Part shown: piece by piece, positions 16,551-26,639 of the stretch
Layout of the letters: each line of letters begins with the position of its first letter
Position numbering within the stretch: the stretch's first letter is position 1
Assembly (NCBI RefSeq): GCF_000185145.2
Contig: NZ_GL833119.1
Span: 310,001 to 374,000, forward strand
Length of the DNA stretch: 64,000 nucleotides
Direction: 5' to 3'
Source: Hoylesella oralis ATCC 33269
GTDB taxonomy: Bacteria; Bacteroidota; Bacteroidia; Bacteroidales; Bacteroidaceae
Position numbers and translations under genes: made by a program
The notes under the pieces: generated by a model
What the model was told of the DNA's origin: nothing
Seen by the model: the letters and a program-made list of their open reading frames with translations, nothing else
Databases searched by the model: none

Positions 16551-16586
16551 GCCCCTGCAATGTAAGTAATTTACTGTTGCAGGGGC
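16551..16586. terminator. Bidirectional hairpin terminator between convergent genes
   Basis: GCCCCTGCAA (16551-16560) pairs perfectly with TTGCAGGGGC (16577-16586), and the loop itself can pair GTAA with TTAC. T-runs lie on both sides, so it can end the winged-helix transcript and the opposing 16619-17908 gene. Confidence 0.8.
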
Positions 16587-16618
16587 CGTTTTATGGGACA
16601 GATACCTATGCCCGACGA

Positions 16619-17908
16619 TCAGCAGTTCTGTTTGCTTGTCATGATGCGAAGAACCATGTCGTCTGTGGCGCACATGGCGTCTTTACCGATACTCGTAAGG
16701 TTACGTATGCTGCGGTCTACATCCTCATCGATAATGCCTTCGGCTGCCGTAACGTGCTTTCCCTCCATAGAGAGCAACGCTGAAAGCAACGCAGTGCTTA
16801 CGCCTGAACAGATTTTAAGCGAACAACTGGGCTTCGCTCCGTCGCATATCATACCGGTAAGATTGGCAATCATATTCTTTACGGCATGGCAGATGCGGTT
16901 GTAATCGCCGCCCATGAGGTAGGTAATGCCGCAACTCGAACCGATGCTTGCCACCACGCAGCCGCAAAGGGCCGATAGTTTACCGAGACTCTGCTTAATG
17001 TATATGGCCGTAAGATGGCTCAACGTGAGCGCCCGAATGAGCTCTTCTTCGGTGTTTTCGTTCTCCATAGCAAACACAACCACAGGGTTTGTGGCACATA
17101 TACCTTGGTTGCCGGAGCCGCTGTTGCTCATTACAGGGATCATAGCTCCCCCCATACGGGCATCGCATGCCGAGGCTGTCTTCGAAAGGATATGCGAAAA
17201 GATGCTGTTTCCGAATATTCCGTGGCTCAAAGGCCTGTCCATTGTCTTACCGAGACAGTGGCCGTAGTTGCCCTTACGCGACTCTTCAGCTGCTTTGAGA
17301 TTGTAATCTTTAGTCTTTAGAATGAAGCGCAGATCGGCAAGGGGCGTAGTCATGGCAAAGTCGTAGACCATCTTCAAGTTCAACGAAACGTCTTTTTCCT
17401 CCGTTGTTTCGCCCGTCTGTCGGGAACGGTCGAGCAGCACGTCGCCGTTACGCTCCACACGTGTGAAGTCCGTATGTCCGCCTGTGATGATTGCCACGGC
17501 CGTATTGCCTTCCGCTTCGCACCGTATTTCGATGTAAAGTTTCTCGGTTGTCTTTTTCAGTCGGATGTCTATACGGCGTTCATCAATGAATGTTTTGCCC
17601 TCAGTCAGCGTCTCCGGCGTAAGGTCTTTGATAACTTCGAGCCGGTATTCCGACCGCCCGACGATGGCACCAAGGGCGATGGCGATGGGCAGACCTATCA
17701 TCCCTGTGCCCGGAATGCCCACCCCCATAGCGTTTTTCAGAATGTTCGCGCTCAACAGAGCCGTAATCTTCTGCGGACGCATGCCGAGCGTTTCGGCGGC
17801 CTTTGCCGTACAAAGCGCCACAGCCATAGGTTCTGTGCAGCCTACAGCGGGCACTACCTCGCGATCGATCAACCGAAGAATCTGAGTTTTCGTAGCGTTA
17901 TCAAGCAT
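16619..17908 (-). CDS. L-cysteine desulfidase family protein (UPF0597/CyuA, YhaM)
   Basis: The 429-residue protein matches the UPF0597 family, related to the serine dehydratase alpha subunit. Motifs are VGCTEPMAVALC near residues 22-33, KNAMGVGIPGTGMIGLPIA, NSGSGNQGICATNPVV and SIGSSCGITYLMGG; the conserved cysteines would hold a [4Fe-4S] cluster. E. coli CyuA (YhaM) degrades L-cysteine to pyruvate, ammonia and sulfide anaerobically, which suits an anaerobe. It is transcribed alone, with a terminator at 16551-16586. Family assignment is strong; substrate is by homology. Confidence 0.88.
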   Translation of the reverse strand: MLDNATKTQILRLIDREVVPAVGCTEPMAVALCTAKAAETLGMRPQKITALLSANILKNAMGVGIPGTGMIGLPIAIALGAIVGRSEYRLEVIKDLTPETLTEGKTFIDERRIDIRLKKTTEKLYIEIRCEAEGNTAVAIITGGHTDFTRVERNGDVLLDRSRQTGETTEEKDVSLNLKMVYDFAMTTPLADLRFILKTKDYNLKAAEESRKGNYGHCLGKTMDRPLSHGIFGNSIFSHILSKTASACDARMGGAMIPVMSNSGSGNQGICATNPVVVFAMENENTEEELIRALTLSHLTAIYIKQSLGKLSALCGCVVASIGSSCGITYLMGGDYNRICHAVKNMIANLTGMICDGAKPSCSLKICSGVSTALLSALLSMEGKHVTAAEGIIDEDVDRSIRNLTSIGKDAMCATDDMVLRIMTSKQNC

Positions 17909-18034
17909 GGTTTGTTGTTTTTATGGAATTCGATAGATGGGTATGGATAATAAAGAAAGGCTTGGAAAGAACAAAACCGCAGGTATCTTGAATTCCGACA
18001 CCGTGGGGTTTTGTTCCGTAGAATATGCACACTA

Positions 18035-20077
18035 TCAGCGCTTTTTATAATTCTGCAATCCTTTGTTGAGGAAAGCAAGGAAAGCAGGCACATCTTCTTT
18101 ATAGCTGAAAGAGCCGGCCAACGGGTTTCCATCGTTGTCTACAGGCACATAGAAGGGCTGTGTGTTAGCGCCAAACTTACTGCGTTGCAGGTAACTCCAC
18201 TTATCTCCGATGGTACGGAGTGTGCGTTTCTGACCGTTCTCCATAATCTCTATCGGTGCAGCAAGCGGTGTCTTGTCGTCTACAAAGAGCGAAATGAGCA
18301 CGTAGTCTTTGGTCAGAATGTCGGCAACCGACGGATCTGTCCATACTGCAGCCTCCATCTTCCGGCAGTTCACGCAACCGAAACCGGTGAAATCTATAAA
18401 TGCCGGCTTGCCTTGTCGGGCTGCTTCGGCCATTCCTACCTCATAACTTGTGTAAGTGGCACGTACTTCATGGGTGCTCAGATTGAAGTCTTGCGTGCTG
18501 ATGGGAGGCGCAAAAGCGCTCACAGCCTTACAGGGTGCGCCCCACAGACCGGGCACCATGTAAACCGAGAAGGCCAATGAACAAAGGCCGAGCATGATGC
18601 ATAACACCGGCATAGGCTTGTTTTCGCCCCCTACCATGTCGCTCTGAAACTTGAGTTTGCCGATGAGATACAGACCGAGCAGGCCGAATATCACGATCCA
18701 AAGCGACAAGAAGACTTCACGATCGAGGATATGCCAGCCGTAAGCAAGGTCGGCTACCGACAGAAACTTCAGTGCAAATGCCAATTCTATGAACCCAAGA
18801 ACAACCTTGATCGTGTTCATCCACGAGCCCGACTTGGGTGCCTGTTTGAGCCAAGAGGGGAAGATGGCGAACAAAGTGAACGGCAATGCCAGCGCAAAAG
18901 CAAAGCCGAACATGCCGATGGCAGGGCCTATAAGGTTGCCGGATGTGGCAGCCTCGACAAGCAGAAGGCCCACAATGGGCGCCGTGCATGAGAAAGAAAC
19001 GAGCACAAGCGTAAGGGCCATGAGGAAAATAGACAACAAACCGGTGGTCGCCGAGGCCTTGCTATCGACCTTATTGCCCCAAGAGGCGGGCAGTCGAAGC
19101 TCGAACCAGCCGAAAAAGGATAAGGCGAAAACGACCAACATCAGGAAGAAAAAGATGTTGAACGCAGCACTCGTGGCCAGTTCGTTCAACTTGTGCGGAT
19201 CGTAGAGCGACGTAACAAGAAGTCCGAGCGTGAGGAATATCACAATAATAGAAATGCCGTAAGTGACGGCATCGCGCAGTCCTTTGGCACGATTTTTAGA
19301 ACGTTTCAGGAAGAAACTCACCGTCATAGGGATGATAGGCCACACACATGGCGTGAACAGAGCAAGCAGTCCGCCTAAGAAACCCATAAAGAAAATGTAG
19401 AACAACGAACCGTTACCGTCGGTAGGAGTGCCGTCGAAAGCGCGTAACTCTTTGATGACTGGTTTCCAGAGATTACCCGCAACAGCGGTCTTGCTTGTGT
19501 CTGTTGAAGCCACAGCAGGTATCAAAGTTGCAGAAACGGTGCTGTCGACCGACGTTTCTTGTATCTTTTCGCCCGCTGCCGTCTCCTTTTTCTGTTCCTC
19601 TTTGGCCGCTTTGACATCTACAGCCGGCGATTTACCGGCCTTAACGAGCGAAACTTGCTGCGGCGGCATGCAGCTCTGGTCGTTGCATGCACCGTATTCG
19701 AGGTAGGCATCTATCTTGTAATCAGGTTTTGTAAACTTTACCTTCTGAACGAATTGCACGCTGTTTTCGAAATAACGCAGGCGCATTCCGAAGACATTAT
19801 CGTATTTCGATATTTCGTTTCCGCGATGCGTAAGACCGCCCACCGGCTCTGCTCCCTCCATTTTCGTGGCATGGAAAGATGCCTGTATAGGCCCATCGGA
19901 ACCGAGATTAGAAGAATATACGTGCCATCCGGCATCGATTTTCAAACTGAAAACAATCTCTCCGATGGCGCTTCCATCGGTTTTCAATTGTGATGAGGCA
20001 TGAACCGGATCTGCCATTTGGGCGCTTGCAAACGCCGCAGACAGTAATAATAAAATAAATGTTATAGCTTTTCTCAT
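18035..20077 (-). CDS. dsbD: Protein-disulfide reductase DsbD
   Basis: DsbD moves electrons from cytoplasmic thioredoxin across the inner membrane to periplasmic thioredoxin-like proteins. The 680-residue protein has a signal peptide, an N-terminal immunoglobulin-like domain with CNDQSCMPPQ near 132-141, a linker, a CcdA/DsbD membrane core (about 225-500) with GGLLALFTPCVWPIIPM and FSCTAPIVG holding the two membrane cysteines, and a C-terminal thioredoxin domain with GFGCVNCRKM. All three cysteine pairs are present. It is a likely donor for the TlpA-like protein at 11661-12788. TAATTTTG at 20103-20110 (minus) is a likely -7 element. Confidence 0.94.
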   Translation of the reverse strand: MRKAITFILLLLSAAFASAQMADPVHASSQLKTDGSAIGEIVFSLKIDAGWHVYSSNLGSDGPIQASFHATKMEGAEPVGGLTHRGNEISKYDNVFGMRLRYFENSVQFVQKVKFTKPDYKIDAYLEYGACNDQSCMPPQQVSLVKAGKSPAVDVKAAKEEQKKETAAGEKIQETSVDSTVSATLIPAVASTDTSKTAVAGNLWKPVIKELRAFDGTPTDGNGSLFYIFFMGFLGGLLALFTPCVWPIIPMTVSFFLKRSKNRAKGLRDAVTYGISIIVIFLTLGLLVTSLYDPHKLNELATSAAFNIFFFLMLVVFALSFFGWFELRLPASWGNKVDSKASATTGLLSIFLMALTLVLVSFSCTAPIVGLLLVEAATSGNLIGPAIGMFGFAFALALPFTLFAIFPSWLKQAPKSGSWMNTIKVVLGFIELAFALKFLSVADLAYGWHILDREVFLSLWIVIFGLLGLYLIGKLKFQSDMVGGENKPMPVLCIMLGLCSLAFSVYMVPGLWGAPCKAVSAFAPPISTQDFNLSTHEVRATYTSYEVGMAEAARQGKPAFIDFTGFGCVNCRKMEAAVWTDPSVADILTKDYVLISLFVDDKTPLAAPIEIMENGQKRTLRTIGDKWSYLQRSKFGANTQPFYVPVDNDGNPLAGSFSYKEDVPAFLAFLNKGLQNYKKR

Positions 20078-20359
20078 GTCTTATAAGTGTTTGTTATCGT
20101 TGCAAAATTAATAAAAAACAAGTAACCATCCATCAAAAGAAATGATAAAAACTATAGAGAATCACCTTATTTTGGATATACAAGTATTTTTTAATTATTA
20201 TTCATTACCGGCATTCCATCATCCTCTAAACTGTTTCACCTCAACGATAAGCGACGATTTACAAAAGTCCTGATAAATGACAAGAAAACCTATAATCTTT
20301 ATTTCTCTGTATTTTATTAAGTAAATATCCTACTAACATTACTCTTATCCATTGTCTTT

Positions 20360-20620
20360 ATGGCAATAGATAAGCAAAAGAAAAAACGATTTTTCTTATC
20401 TTTATATAGGATGACAGATAATTGCATGGCTTTTGATTTTACGAAATCACTCTCAAAAGAAGAATCTGTACCGCATATCGATAACAGAACTTCGCCCGCT
20501 GTGAGTCTATACTATAAAGATGGAAGCTGCTATCTTAAAAGTCTATTCGTTACTAATTTCAATGGTGAAGATAATCTAAAAACAGGGTACAAGAAAGTAA
20601 AAGATTGCTTAGACAATTAA
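20360..20620 (+). CDS. Small hypothetical protein
   Basis: An 86-codon frame in an otherwise gene-free, AT-rich gap of about 700 bases. An internal ATG at 20411 is preceded by AGG and would give MTDNCMAFDF, leaving 69 residues. The sequence has no signal peptide, membrane segment or recognised motif. Its base composition is more AT-rich than the neighbouring genes, which could mean transfer or chance. The bases on either side (20111-20359) hold nothing else that is supported. Confidence 0.3.
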   Translation: MAIDKQKKKRFFLSLYRMTDNCMAFDFTKSLSKEESVPHIDNRTSPAVSLYYKDGSCYLKSLFVTNFNGEDNLKTGYKKVKDCLDN

Positions 20621-20671
20621 AGGAATTTAAAAGAAATAATTGTATAGATTATTTTAAAATATCGGTTCTGC

Positions 20672-20712
20672 TAAGAATATACTCGGTAAAAGCTCTGCCG
20701 AGTATATTCTTA
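20672..20712. terminator. Strong hairpin between the small ORF and metG
   Basis: TAAGAATATACTCGG (20672-20686) and CCGAGTATATTCTTA (20698-20712) form a perfect 15-bp stem with an 11-base loop. It lies downstream of metG on the minus strand and downstream of the small plus-strand frame, so it may serve either. The flanking T-run is weak. Confidence 0.6.
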
Positions 20713-20787
20713 CTCATATCAAAACGACATATATATTCTTGTAAAAGTTCTATTTAGCCGGAACGATATAACCATAGATACCGAACA

Positions 20788-22851
20788 TCAGCACACAGGA
20801 CTGCCGGGCTTCACCTCACGCATAACGGTTGTTACGCTCAAATTGCCATCGAAGTTTTCGGCCGAAAGGATCATACCTTGGCTCTCTATGCCCATCAGTT
20901 TGCGCGGAGCGAGGTTGGCAATGAAACAAACATCCTTGCCAATCAGTTCTTCCGGCTCGTAAAATTTGGCTATTCCGCTCACGATTATGCGGTCGGTACC
21001 GCTGCCGTCATCAATGGTAAACTTGAGTAGTTTATTGGCTTTCTTTACTCGTTCGCAATGCTTGATGCGCCCCACACGGATATCTAATTTCTCGAAATCG
21101 CCGAATGCTATCGTCGGTTTTATCTCCTTGGCCTTATAAGAGGCTGCTTCGTTAGCTTTCTTCGTAGCCTCGAGCTTCTGCAGCTGGCGTTCTATCACTT
21201 CGTCTTCTATCTTTTCGAAGAGCAATTCGGGCTCTGCGAGTGCGTGACCGGGCTGTAACAAGTCTGTACTTCCAAGTTGGTTCCACTCAAACCGGTCAAG
21301 GTTAATCATCTTACGCAGTTTTTCTGAACTGAACGGAAGGAACGGTTCGAAGGCAATGGCGAGGTTGGCAACGAGCTGAAGACTGATGTATAGGATCGTT
21401 TCCACACGCTTCGGATCTGTTTTCCATACCTTCCAAGGCTCGCATTCTGTTATGTATCTGTTACCGATACGGGCAAGATTCATCGCCTCTTTCTGCGCAT
21501 CACGGAACTTAAATGCATCGAGCAAAGTCTCTACATCCTGCTTTACGTTTTTAAATTCGCTAAGTGCCTGCCGATCAACCTCAAGCAATTCGCCGCATAC
21601 AGGGACAATACCGTTGAAATATTTCTTGGTTAATTGCAAAGCACGATTAACGAAATTGCCATATACAGCTACCAATTCGTTGTTGTTTCTCTCCTGAAAA
21701 TCTTTCCAAGTAAAGTTGTTATCTTTCGTTTCAGGGGCATTAGCAGTGAGCACATAGCGCAAAACATCCTGCTTACCCGGTAGGTCTGCGAGATATTCAT
21801 GCAACCACACGGCCCAGTTGCGCGACGTAGAAATCTTATCGTTTTCGAGGTTCAGGAACTCGTTGGCCGGCACGTTATCGGGCAAGATATACCCCCCATG
21901 AGCTTTAAGCATTACAGGGAAAATCAGACAATGGAACACAATGTTGTCTTTCCCGATGAAATGAACGAGCCGAGTGTCCTCGTCTTTCCACCACGTTTCC
22001 CACTTTCCCCACTTTTGGGGCTCACGGTCGCAGAGTTCTTTCGTATTGGATATGTAGCCTATCGGCGCATCGAACCACACGTAAAGCACCTTTCCGTCGG
22101 CCCCATCCACAGGAACAGGGATGCCCCAATCGAGGTCTCGCGTCATTGCACGGGGCTGCAAATCCATGTCTAACCAACTTTTACACTGCCCGTACACATT
22201 AGATCGCCATTCTTGGTGGTCTTCCAAAATCCATTGCTTCAGCCATTCTTGATATTCGTTCAGCGGGAGATACCAGTTCTTTGTTTTCTTGATAATAGGC
22301 TTAGAACCGCTAATTGTGGAATGCGGATCGATAAGTTCCATCGGTGAAAGGTCGCTCCCGCACCGCTCGCATTGGTCTCCGTAAGCATGGTCGTTATGAC
22401 AATGAGGGCATTCTCCTACTATATATCGGTCGGCAAGAAACTGATGAGCCTCTTCATCGTAGTACTGTTCGGTTTCTTTTTCTATCAACTTGCCGTTGTC
22501 GTAGAGCTTTCTAAAGAAATCAGAAGCAAGGTTGTGATGCGTTTCAGAAGTGGTACGACTGTAAATATCGAACGAAATACCGAAATCCTCGAAGCTCTTT
22601 TTGATTAAAGAATGATAGCGGTCGACAACATCCTGCGGCGTGATGCCCTCCTTACGGGCACGTATCATGATGGGTACACCATGCTCATCGGAGCCTCCGA
22701 TGAAGATTACATCCTGTTTTTTCAGCCGGAGATAACGCACATAGATATCGGCCGGCACATACACACCGGCAAGATGCCCTATATGTACACCGCCATTGGC
22801 ATAAGGCAATGCTGCAGTTACGGTCGTACGCTTAAAGTTCTTCTGTTCCAT
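20788..22851 (-). CDS. metG: Methionyl-tRNA synthetase
   Basis: MetRS charges tRNA-Met. The 687-residue class I enzyme shows the HIGH motif in [16 protein letters not shown] (16-31), a zinc-binding insertion with [18 protein letters not shown], the KMSKS-equivalent KISTSRNW near 340, an anticodon-binding helical domain, and a C-terminal EMAP-II-like tRNA-binding OB domain (about 585-687, [14 protein letters not shown]). The last is present only in some bacterial MetRS and helps dimerisation. TAATTTTG at 22880-22887 (minus) is a likely -7 element. Confidence 0.97.
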   Translation of the reverse strand: MEQKNFKRTTVTAALPYANGGVHIGHLAGVYVPADIYVRYLRLKKQDVIFIGGSDEHGVPIMIRARKEGITPQDVVDRYHSLIKKSFEDFGISFDIYSRTTSETHHNLASDFFRKLYDNGKLIEKETEQYYDEEAHQFLADRYIVGECPHCHNDHAYGDQCERCGSDLSPMELIDPHSTISGSKPIIKKTKNWYLPLNEYQEWLKQWILEDHQEWRSNVYGQCKSWLDMDLQPRAMTRDLDWGIPVPVDGADGKVLYVWFDAPIGYISNTKELCDREPQKWGKWETWWKDEDTRLVHFIGKDNIVFHCLIFPVMLKAHGGYILPDNVPANEFLNLENDKISTSRNWAVWLHEYLADLPGKQDVLRYVLTANAPETKDNNFTWKDFQERNNNELVAVYGNFVNRALQLTKKYFNGIVPVCGELLEVDRQALSEFKNVKQDVETLLDAFKFRDAQKEAMNLARIGNRYITECEPWKVWKTDPKRVETILYISLQLVANLAIAFEPFLPFSSEKLRKMINLDRFEWNQLGSTDLLQPGHALAEPELLFEKIEDEVIERQLQKLEATKKANEAASYKAKEIKPTIAFGDFEKLDIRVGRIKHCERVKKANKLLKFTIDDGSGTDRIIVSGIAKFYEPEELIGKDVCFIANLAPRKLMGIESQGMILSAENFDGNLSVTTVMREVKPGSPVC

Positions 22852-22990
22852 TTATCGATACATAAATAAATTTCAGATGCAAAATTACAACTTTTTATTG
22901 ACAAACATCAAGGCTCAAACTATATTTATTAAAAGGCACAGTCTATCATTCAAACCAAACGAATATGCACGCCACGCCCCTGAGAAACCG

Positions 22991-23620
22991 TTATTTATCT
23001 TCATTCATAGGGAATAAACCGTAGAGTTTTGCATCGATCATATCGGTTATCTTTTGGAAATCGTGCGGACTCTCCTCAAAGTTCATCACATCACCTTCTA
23101 CGATAATCAGGTTTCCTTTATACGTTTCTATCCAGTCCTCGTAACGCTTATTCAAACCATTTAGGTAATCTATGCGTATCGACTTCTCGAAATCGCGCCC
23201 TCGTTTCTGTATATGCGACACCAAGTTGGGGATAGCAGAACGGATATAGATCATCAAATCCGGCAGTCGAACTAACGACATCATCAAATCAAACAGATGT
23301 GAATAATTGTCAAAGTCACGATCGCTCATCATTCCCATCTCATGCAAATTGGGCGCAAAAATACGTGCGTCTTCGAAAATGGTGCGATCTTGAATAATTG
23401 CCTCGTTACTCTGTGATATCTCCACTACCTCTTTAAAGCGCTTACTCAGGAAGTAAACCTGCAGATTGAATGCCCATCGTTTCATGTCGGCATAAAAGTC
23501 GTCCAAATAAGGATTATTGTCTACCGGCTCAAACCGTGGGTTCCAACCATAACGTTTGGCGAGCATCTTGGTAAGAGTGGTCTTTCCACTGCCGATATTT
23601 CCTGCTATTGCTATATGCAT
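22991..23620 (-). CDS. Deoxynucleoside kinase, copy 1
   Basis: The 209-residue protein is a dNK-family salvage enzyme that phosphorylates deoxynucleosides with ATP. It has the P-loop GNIGSGKTT at 7-15, the EPVDNNPYLDDFY substrate region, DRTIFEDA (the D/E-R-S motif), and the lid RGRDFEKSIRIDYL. Sequence does not settle the substrate. It lies 113 bases downstream of a paralogue of almost the same length, and their first 30 bases are nearly identical, so this is an old tandem duplication. Confidence 0.92.
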   Translation of the reverse strand: MHIAIAGNIGSGKTTLTKMLAKRYGWNPRFEPVDNNPYLDDFYADMKRWAFNLQVYFLSKRFKEVVEISQSNEAIIQDRTIFEDARIFAPNLHEMGMMSDRDFDNYSHLFDLMMSLVRLPDLMIYIRSAIPNLVSHIQKRGRDFEKSIRIDYLNGLNKRYEDWIETYKGNLIIVEGDVMNFEESPHDFQKITDMIDAKLYGLFPMNEDK

Positions 23621-23733
23621 AATATGATGATTTAATTACAAATTGTGGGATTACAACCGGCCATGCATACCTTATTATATATGTACACAGCACATTGTTA
23701 TCTATTTATTGCACTCTCTGCGACACCCGGCCG

Positions 23734-24366
23734 CTACCTGCCGGCTTCATGCGAGAACAATCCAAAAAGTTCGGCATCTATCTTATCGACTATTCCTGCG
23801 AACTCCTGCCGGTTATGCTGAAAATCAATATCGTCTACATCGATTACCAGAAGGCGCCCTTTATATTTATCGAAGATAAAATCTTCGTAGCGTTTGTTAA
23901 GATTTTCCAGATACTCCAACTTCATTTCCTGTTCGTAATCGCGCCCCCGTTTTTGTATATTAGCTACCAACGTAGGCACCGAAGCACGAAGATAGATCAT
24001 CAAGTCGGGCAGGTTGACAATCATCATCATCGAGTCGAACAAGTCCATATAAGTTTGATAATCGCGATCAGAAAGGTTGCCCATCGCCTTATTCGTGGCT
24101 GTAAAAACATATACCCCCTCGAAGATGGAACGGTCTTGAATAACAGTATCCGTAGAATGTGAAATCTCTATCAGGTCGTTGAAGCGCTGTTTAAGGAAGT
24201 AAATCTCCATATTGAACGACCATCTGGAAATGTCTTTATAATAATCTGACAGGTACGGATTGACATCTACCGGCTCAAATCTGGGTATCCACCCGTAATA
24301 TTTGGCTAACATCGTGGTCAATGTGGTCTTTCCGCTGCCGATATTTCCTGCTATTGCTATATGCAC
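23734..24366 (-). CDS. Deoxynucleoside kinase, copy 2
   Basis: The 210-residue paralogue has the same P-loop GNIGSGKTT, EPVDVNPYLSDYY, DRSIFEGVY and the lid RGRDYEQEMKLEYL. The start codon is GTG (24364-24366), not ATG as in copy 1. TAAATTTG at 24405-24412 (minus) is a good -7 element. In Lactobacillus and Bacillus, tandem dNK genes encode subunits with different substrates (dAK/dGK, dCK/dGK); a similar split is likely here but not readable from the sequence. Confidence 0.92.
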   Translation of the reverse strand: MHIAIAGNIGSGKTTLTTMLAKYYGWIPRFEPVDVNPYLSDYYKDISRWSFNMEIYFLKQRFNDLIEISHSTDTVIQDRSIFEGVYVFTATNKAMGNLSDRDYQTYMDLFDSMMMIVNLPDLMIYLRASVPTLVANIQKRGRDYEQEMKLEYLENLNKRYEDFIFDKYKGRLLVIDVDDIDFQHNRQEFAGIVDKIDAELFGLFSHEAGR

Positions 24367-24412
24367 TTTTATGGTTTGTTTGGGGTAAATGGTAAAATCG
24401 TATGCAAATTTA

Positions 24413-24692
24413 CTAAAAAATATTATAATCCCGTCTGCTAACTATGAAAAAAAGACAATGAAAATTCTCGGCCTATTCTAAAATACAAAGAGGGATAATA
24501 AGAACGGAAAACTATCTTTATTTTAGATTATAATAAAACTGATGTATTAGTCAAACACCGACAGGCGGGCACTCTATCGCCGACAGGCATACCATGTAGG
24601 AGCATTAAATATATTGCGTATTCCAAAAAGACATAAGAAGAATTGGAAGGCATGACAATATATGCCTCTCATATAAGAGTGGAAAAGCAGGC
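24413..24692. other. Intergenic region with short direct repeats
   Basis: No gene is seen between the kinase promoter and the GH43 terminator. CCGACAGGC occurs twice (near 24559 and 24583), about 24 bases apart, within a CG-richer island. Similar GACAGGC strings occur near 60400. They may be relics of a dispersed element, but no boundaries can be drawn. Confidence 0.3.
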
Positions 24693-24729
24693 ATTCCCCC
24701 GTTCTGCGGAACAGACAGAACGGGGGAAT
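24693..24729 (-). terminator. Hairpin after the GH43 gene
   Basis: ATTCCCCCGTTCTG (24693-24706) pairs perfectly with CAGAACGGGGGAAT (24716-24729), 14 bp with a 9-base loop, 11 bases after the GH43 stop. The T-run on the minus strand is weak. Confidence 0.7.
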
Positions 24730-24740
24730 AACGCTCTTAA

Positions 24741-26594
24741 TTACTTGCTGAGATAACGGAAAGAGCCTTCCACGAGCTCGAAACCACGCTTGCCAAGGCG
24801 CAATTTAACGATGGCCGCCTTGCGCGGAACCACCCTATCATTGCTCCTATGCGTATGGAATACATATGCCCAATCGCCGTCGTTATCTTTGAAAAGCTCG
24901 CCGTGACCGGTACCGTTTGCACCGATCAACTGCCGTGAGATGATAGGATTTTTATGCTTTACCCACGGTCCGAGAGGCGATTTCGCCGTGGCATAGCCCA
25001 CTGCATAGTCTTTATTGCGGAAATCATTGCACGAGTAAAACAGATAATATGTACTGTCTATCTTCACTACCGTGGGCCCTTCGCACACCTTCCATGCAGC
25101 ATCGGCGGTATCTTCCCATCCCTTTTCTGCCGATATACACTCGCGGGCGGTATTTTCTTTCATGCTTTTAAGGTCTTTATTAAGCTCAGCTACATAGATA
25201 CGATTGCCGTCCATGAGCCTTACATGGTAGAGATACGCTTTTCCATCGGTATCGAAAAACACGAAAGGATCAATCTCTTTCACTTTTGCAGGCACCATCG
25301 AGAGCTTTTTCTGGCGGAACGGACCGAGAGGACTCTGTGCCTCTGCCACAGCCAGATGCTCGTTGGCAGTATAATACATATAATAGGTACCTCCGCGTTT
25401 GAATACCTGTGGCGCCCAAAAACCCTGCGTGCCGAAAGCATCGCCGCGCTTCAGAGCCAGCCCGTCGGATACTCCTGCAGGGCCTTCCCACGTCTTCAGA
25501 TCTTTCGAGGTGTACACTTTGAAGCCGTCGGCCAACGAGGTTCCGTAAAGATAATACGTACCGTTGTCGAAAAAGATAGTAGGATCGGCAAGGCTGATGG
25601 TATTGAATACGGGCTTTTCCGATGCCTCCGAAGGGTGATTGCCAGCCACATGAGGCCATCCGTCTATCCACTCTACGCGGTCGAGCCACACCAATCTACC
25701 GGCACCGGCATCACTGCGTTTGAAGCCATGATACAGTATCCAATCGTTGTCGTTATCGTCTGTAACGAACTCGGCATTATGCCCTGTGCCTGCCACACGT
25801 TCGTCGCCGTGGATCAACACATCGTAATTATTTTCGAGAAGCGGGCGCCCTTCCTTGTCTACATACGGCCCGAAGAGGCTTTTGGAACGCCCGTAAGTAA
25901 TGCGATAGGTACTGCGGTTGCCCTCGCAACAGGTGCCCTGTGAACCGAAGAGATAATAATAACCGTCATGCTTATGTATGTATGTGCCTTCCATAAACGT
26001 GCCCGCAACCTGACGGGGCTTGGCTCCGGGCATTACAGACAGTCCATCGGCACTCAGTTCAATGCCGTATATACCGCAGAAACTGCCCCAGAAAAGGTAC
26101 TTATGTCCTTCGTCTTCGATGTAAAACTGGTCGATACTGTTCACTACGCCTATCTCTTTACTGATGAAAAGACTACCGTGATCGGTAAACGGACCTTCCG
26201 GACGTTCGGCCGTGGCTACGCCTATACCGCAGGTTAATATACCTCCCCACTCCGATTTAGAGTAATATAGCACGTATTTTCCGTTAATGTAATTGATGTC
26301 GGGCGCCCATATACCGCCCTTAGAATTCCATTTAGGACGGCTATCATCGGTAAATGCCGTACCTAAAAACACCCATTCTACCAAATCTTTCGACCTGTAA
26401 ATAGGCACGTTGCGAACATCTTCCGTGGCATAAAGATAAAAATATCCGTCTTTCGCGCGGATAACAGTAGGATCAGGAGCGCTATTCGGAATAACCGGAT
26501 TGCGATAAATGTCGTCGCAATCGGCAACTGCAACCGCAGCAGGAGCCGCAACTGTTAACATCGCAGCAATGGCAATAGCTTTAAATTCTTTCAT
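24741..26594 (-). CDS. Double-module family 43 glycoside hydrolase, secreted
   Basis: The 617-residue protein has a signal peptide (to about residue 24) and two complete GH43 five-bladed propellers in tandem. Module 1 (about 30-325) shows base Asp41 (DPTVIRAKDG), Asp155, acid Glu202 and metal-site His272 (GTGHNAEF). Module 2 (about 335-617) shows Asp338 (ADPTIFFDNG), Asp442 (EIDPFVFF), Glu505 (CEGPTVVK) and His564 (GTGHGE). Both catalytic triads look intact. GH43 enzymes act on arabinose- or xylose-containing glycans; substrate cannot be fixed. It lies 45 bases downstream of the hybrid regulator gene, probably in its regulon. Confidence 0.9.
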   Translation of the reverse strand: MKEFKAIAIAAMLTVAAPAAVAVADCDDIYRNPVIPNSAPDPTVIRAKDGYFYLYATEDVRNVPIYRSKDLVEWVFLGTAFTDDSRPKWNSKGGIWAPDINYINGKYVLYYSKSEWGGILTCGIGVATAERPEGPFTDHGSLFISKEIGVVNSIDQFYIEDEGHKYLFWGSFCGIYGIELSADGLSVMPGAKPRQVAGTFMEGTYIHKHDGYYYLFGSQGTCCEGNRSTYRITYGRSKSLFGPYVDKEGRPLLENNYDVLIHGDERVAGTGHNAEFVTDDNDNDWILYHGFKRSDAGAGRLVWLDRVEWIDGWPHVAGNHPSEASEKPVFNTISLADPTIFFDNGTYYLYGTSLADGFKVYTSKDLKTWEGPAGVSDGLALKRGDAFGTQGFWAPQVFKRGGTYYMYYTANEHLAVAEAQSPLGPFRQKKLSMVPAKVKEIDPFVFFDTDGKAYLYHVRLMDGNRIYVAELNKDLKSMKENTARECISAEKGWEDTADAAWKVCEGPTVVKIDSTYYLFYSCNDFRNKDYAVGYATAKSPLGPWVKHKNPIISRQLIGANGTGHGELFKDNDGDWAYVFHTHRSNDRVVPRKAAIVKLRLGKRGFELVEGSFRYLSK

Positions 26595-26639
26595 GCTAAG
26601 TTAGTTTTAATATTGATTATAAAATCGCACATAATATTT

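Noticed and set aside
24559..24592. CCGACAGGC direct repeats taken as a CRISPR or integration site
   Set aside because: Only two nine-base copies with a short spacer; no array, no cas gene and no integrase nearby.
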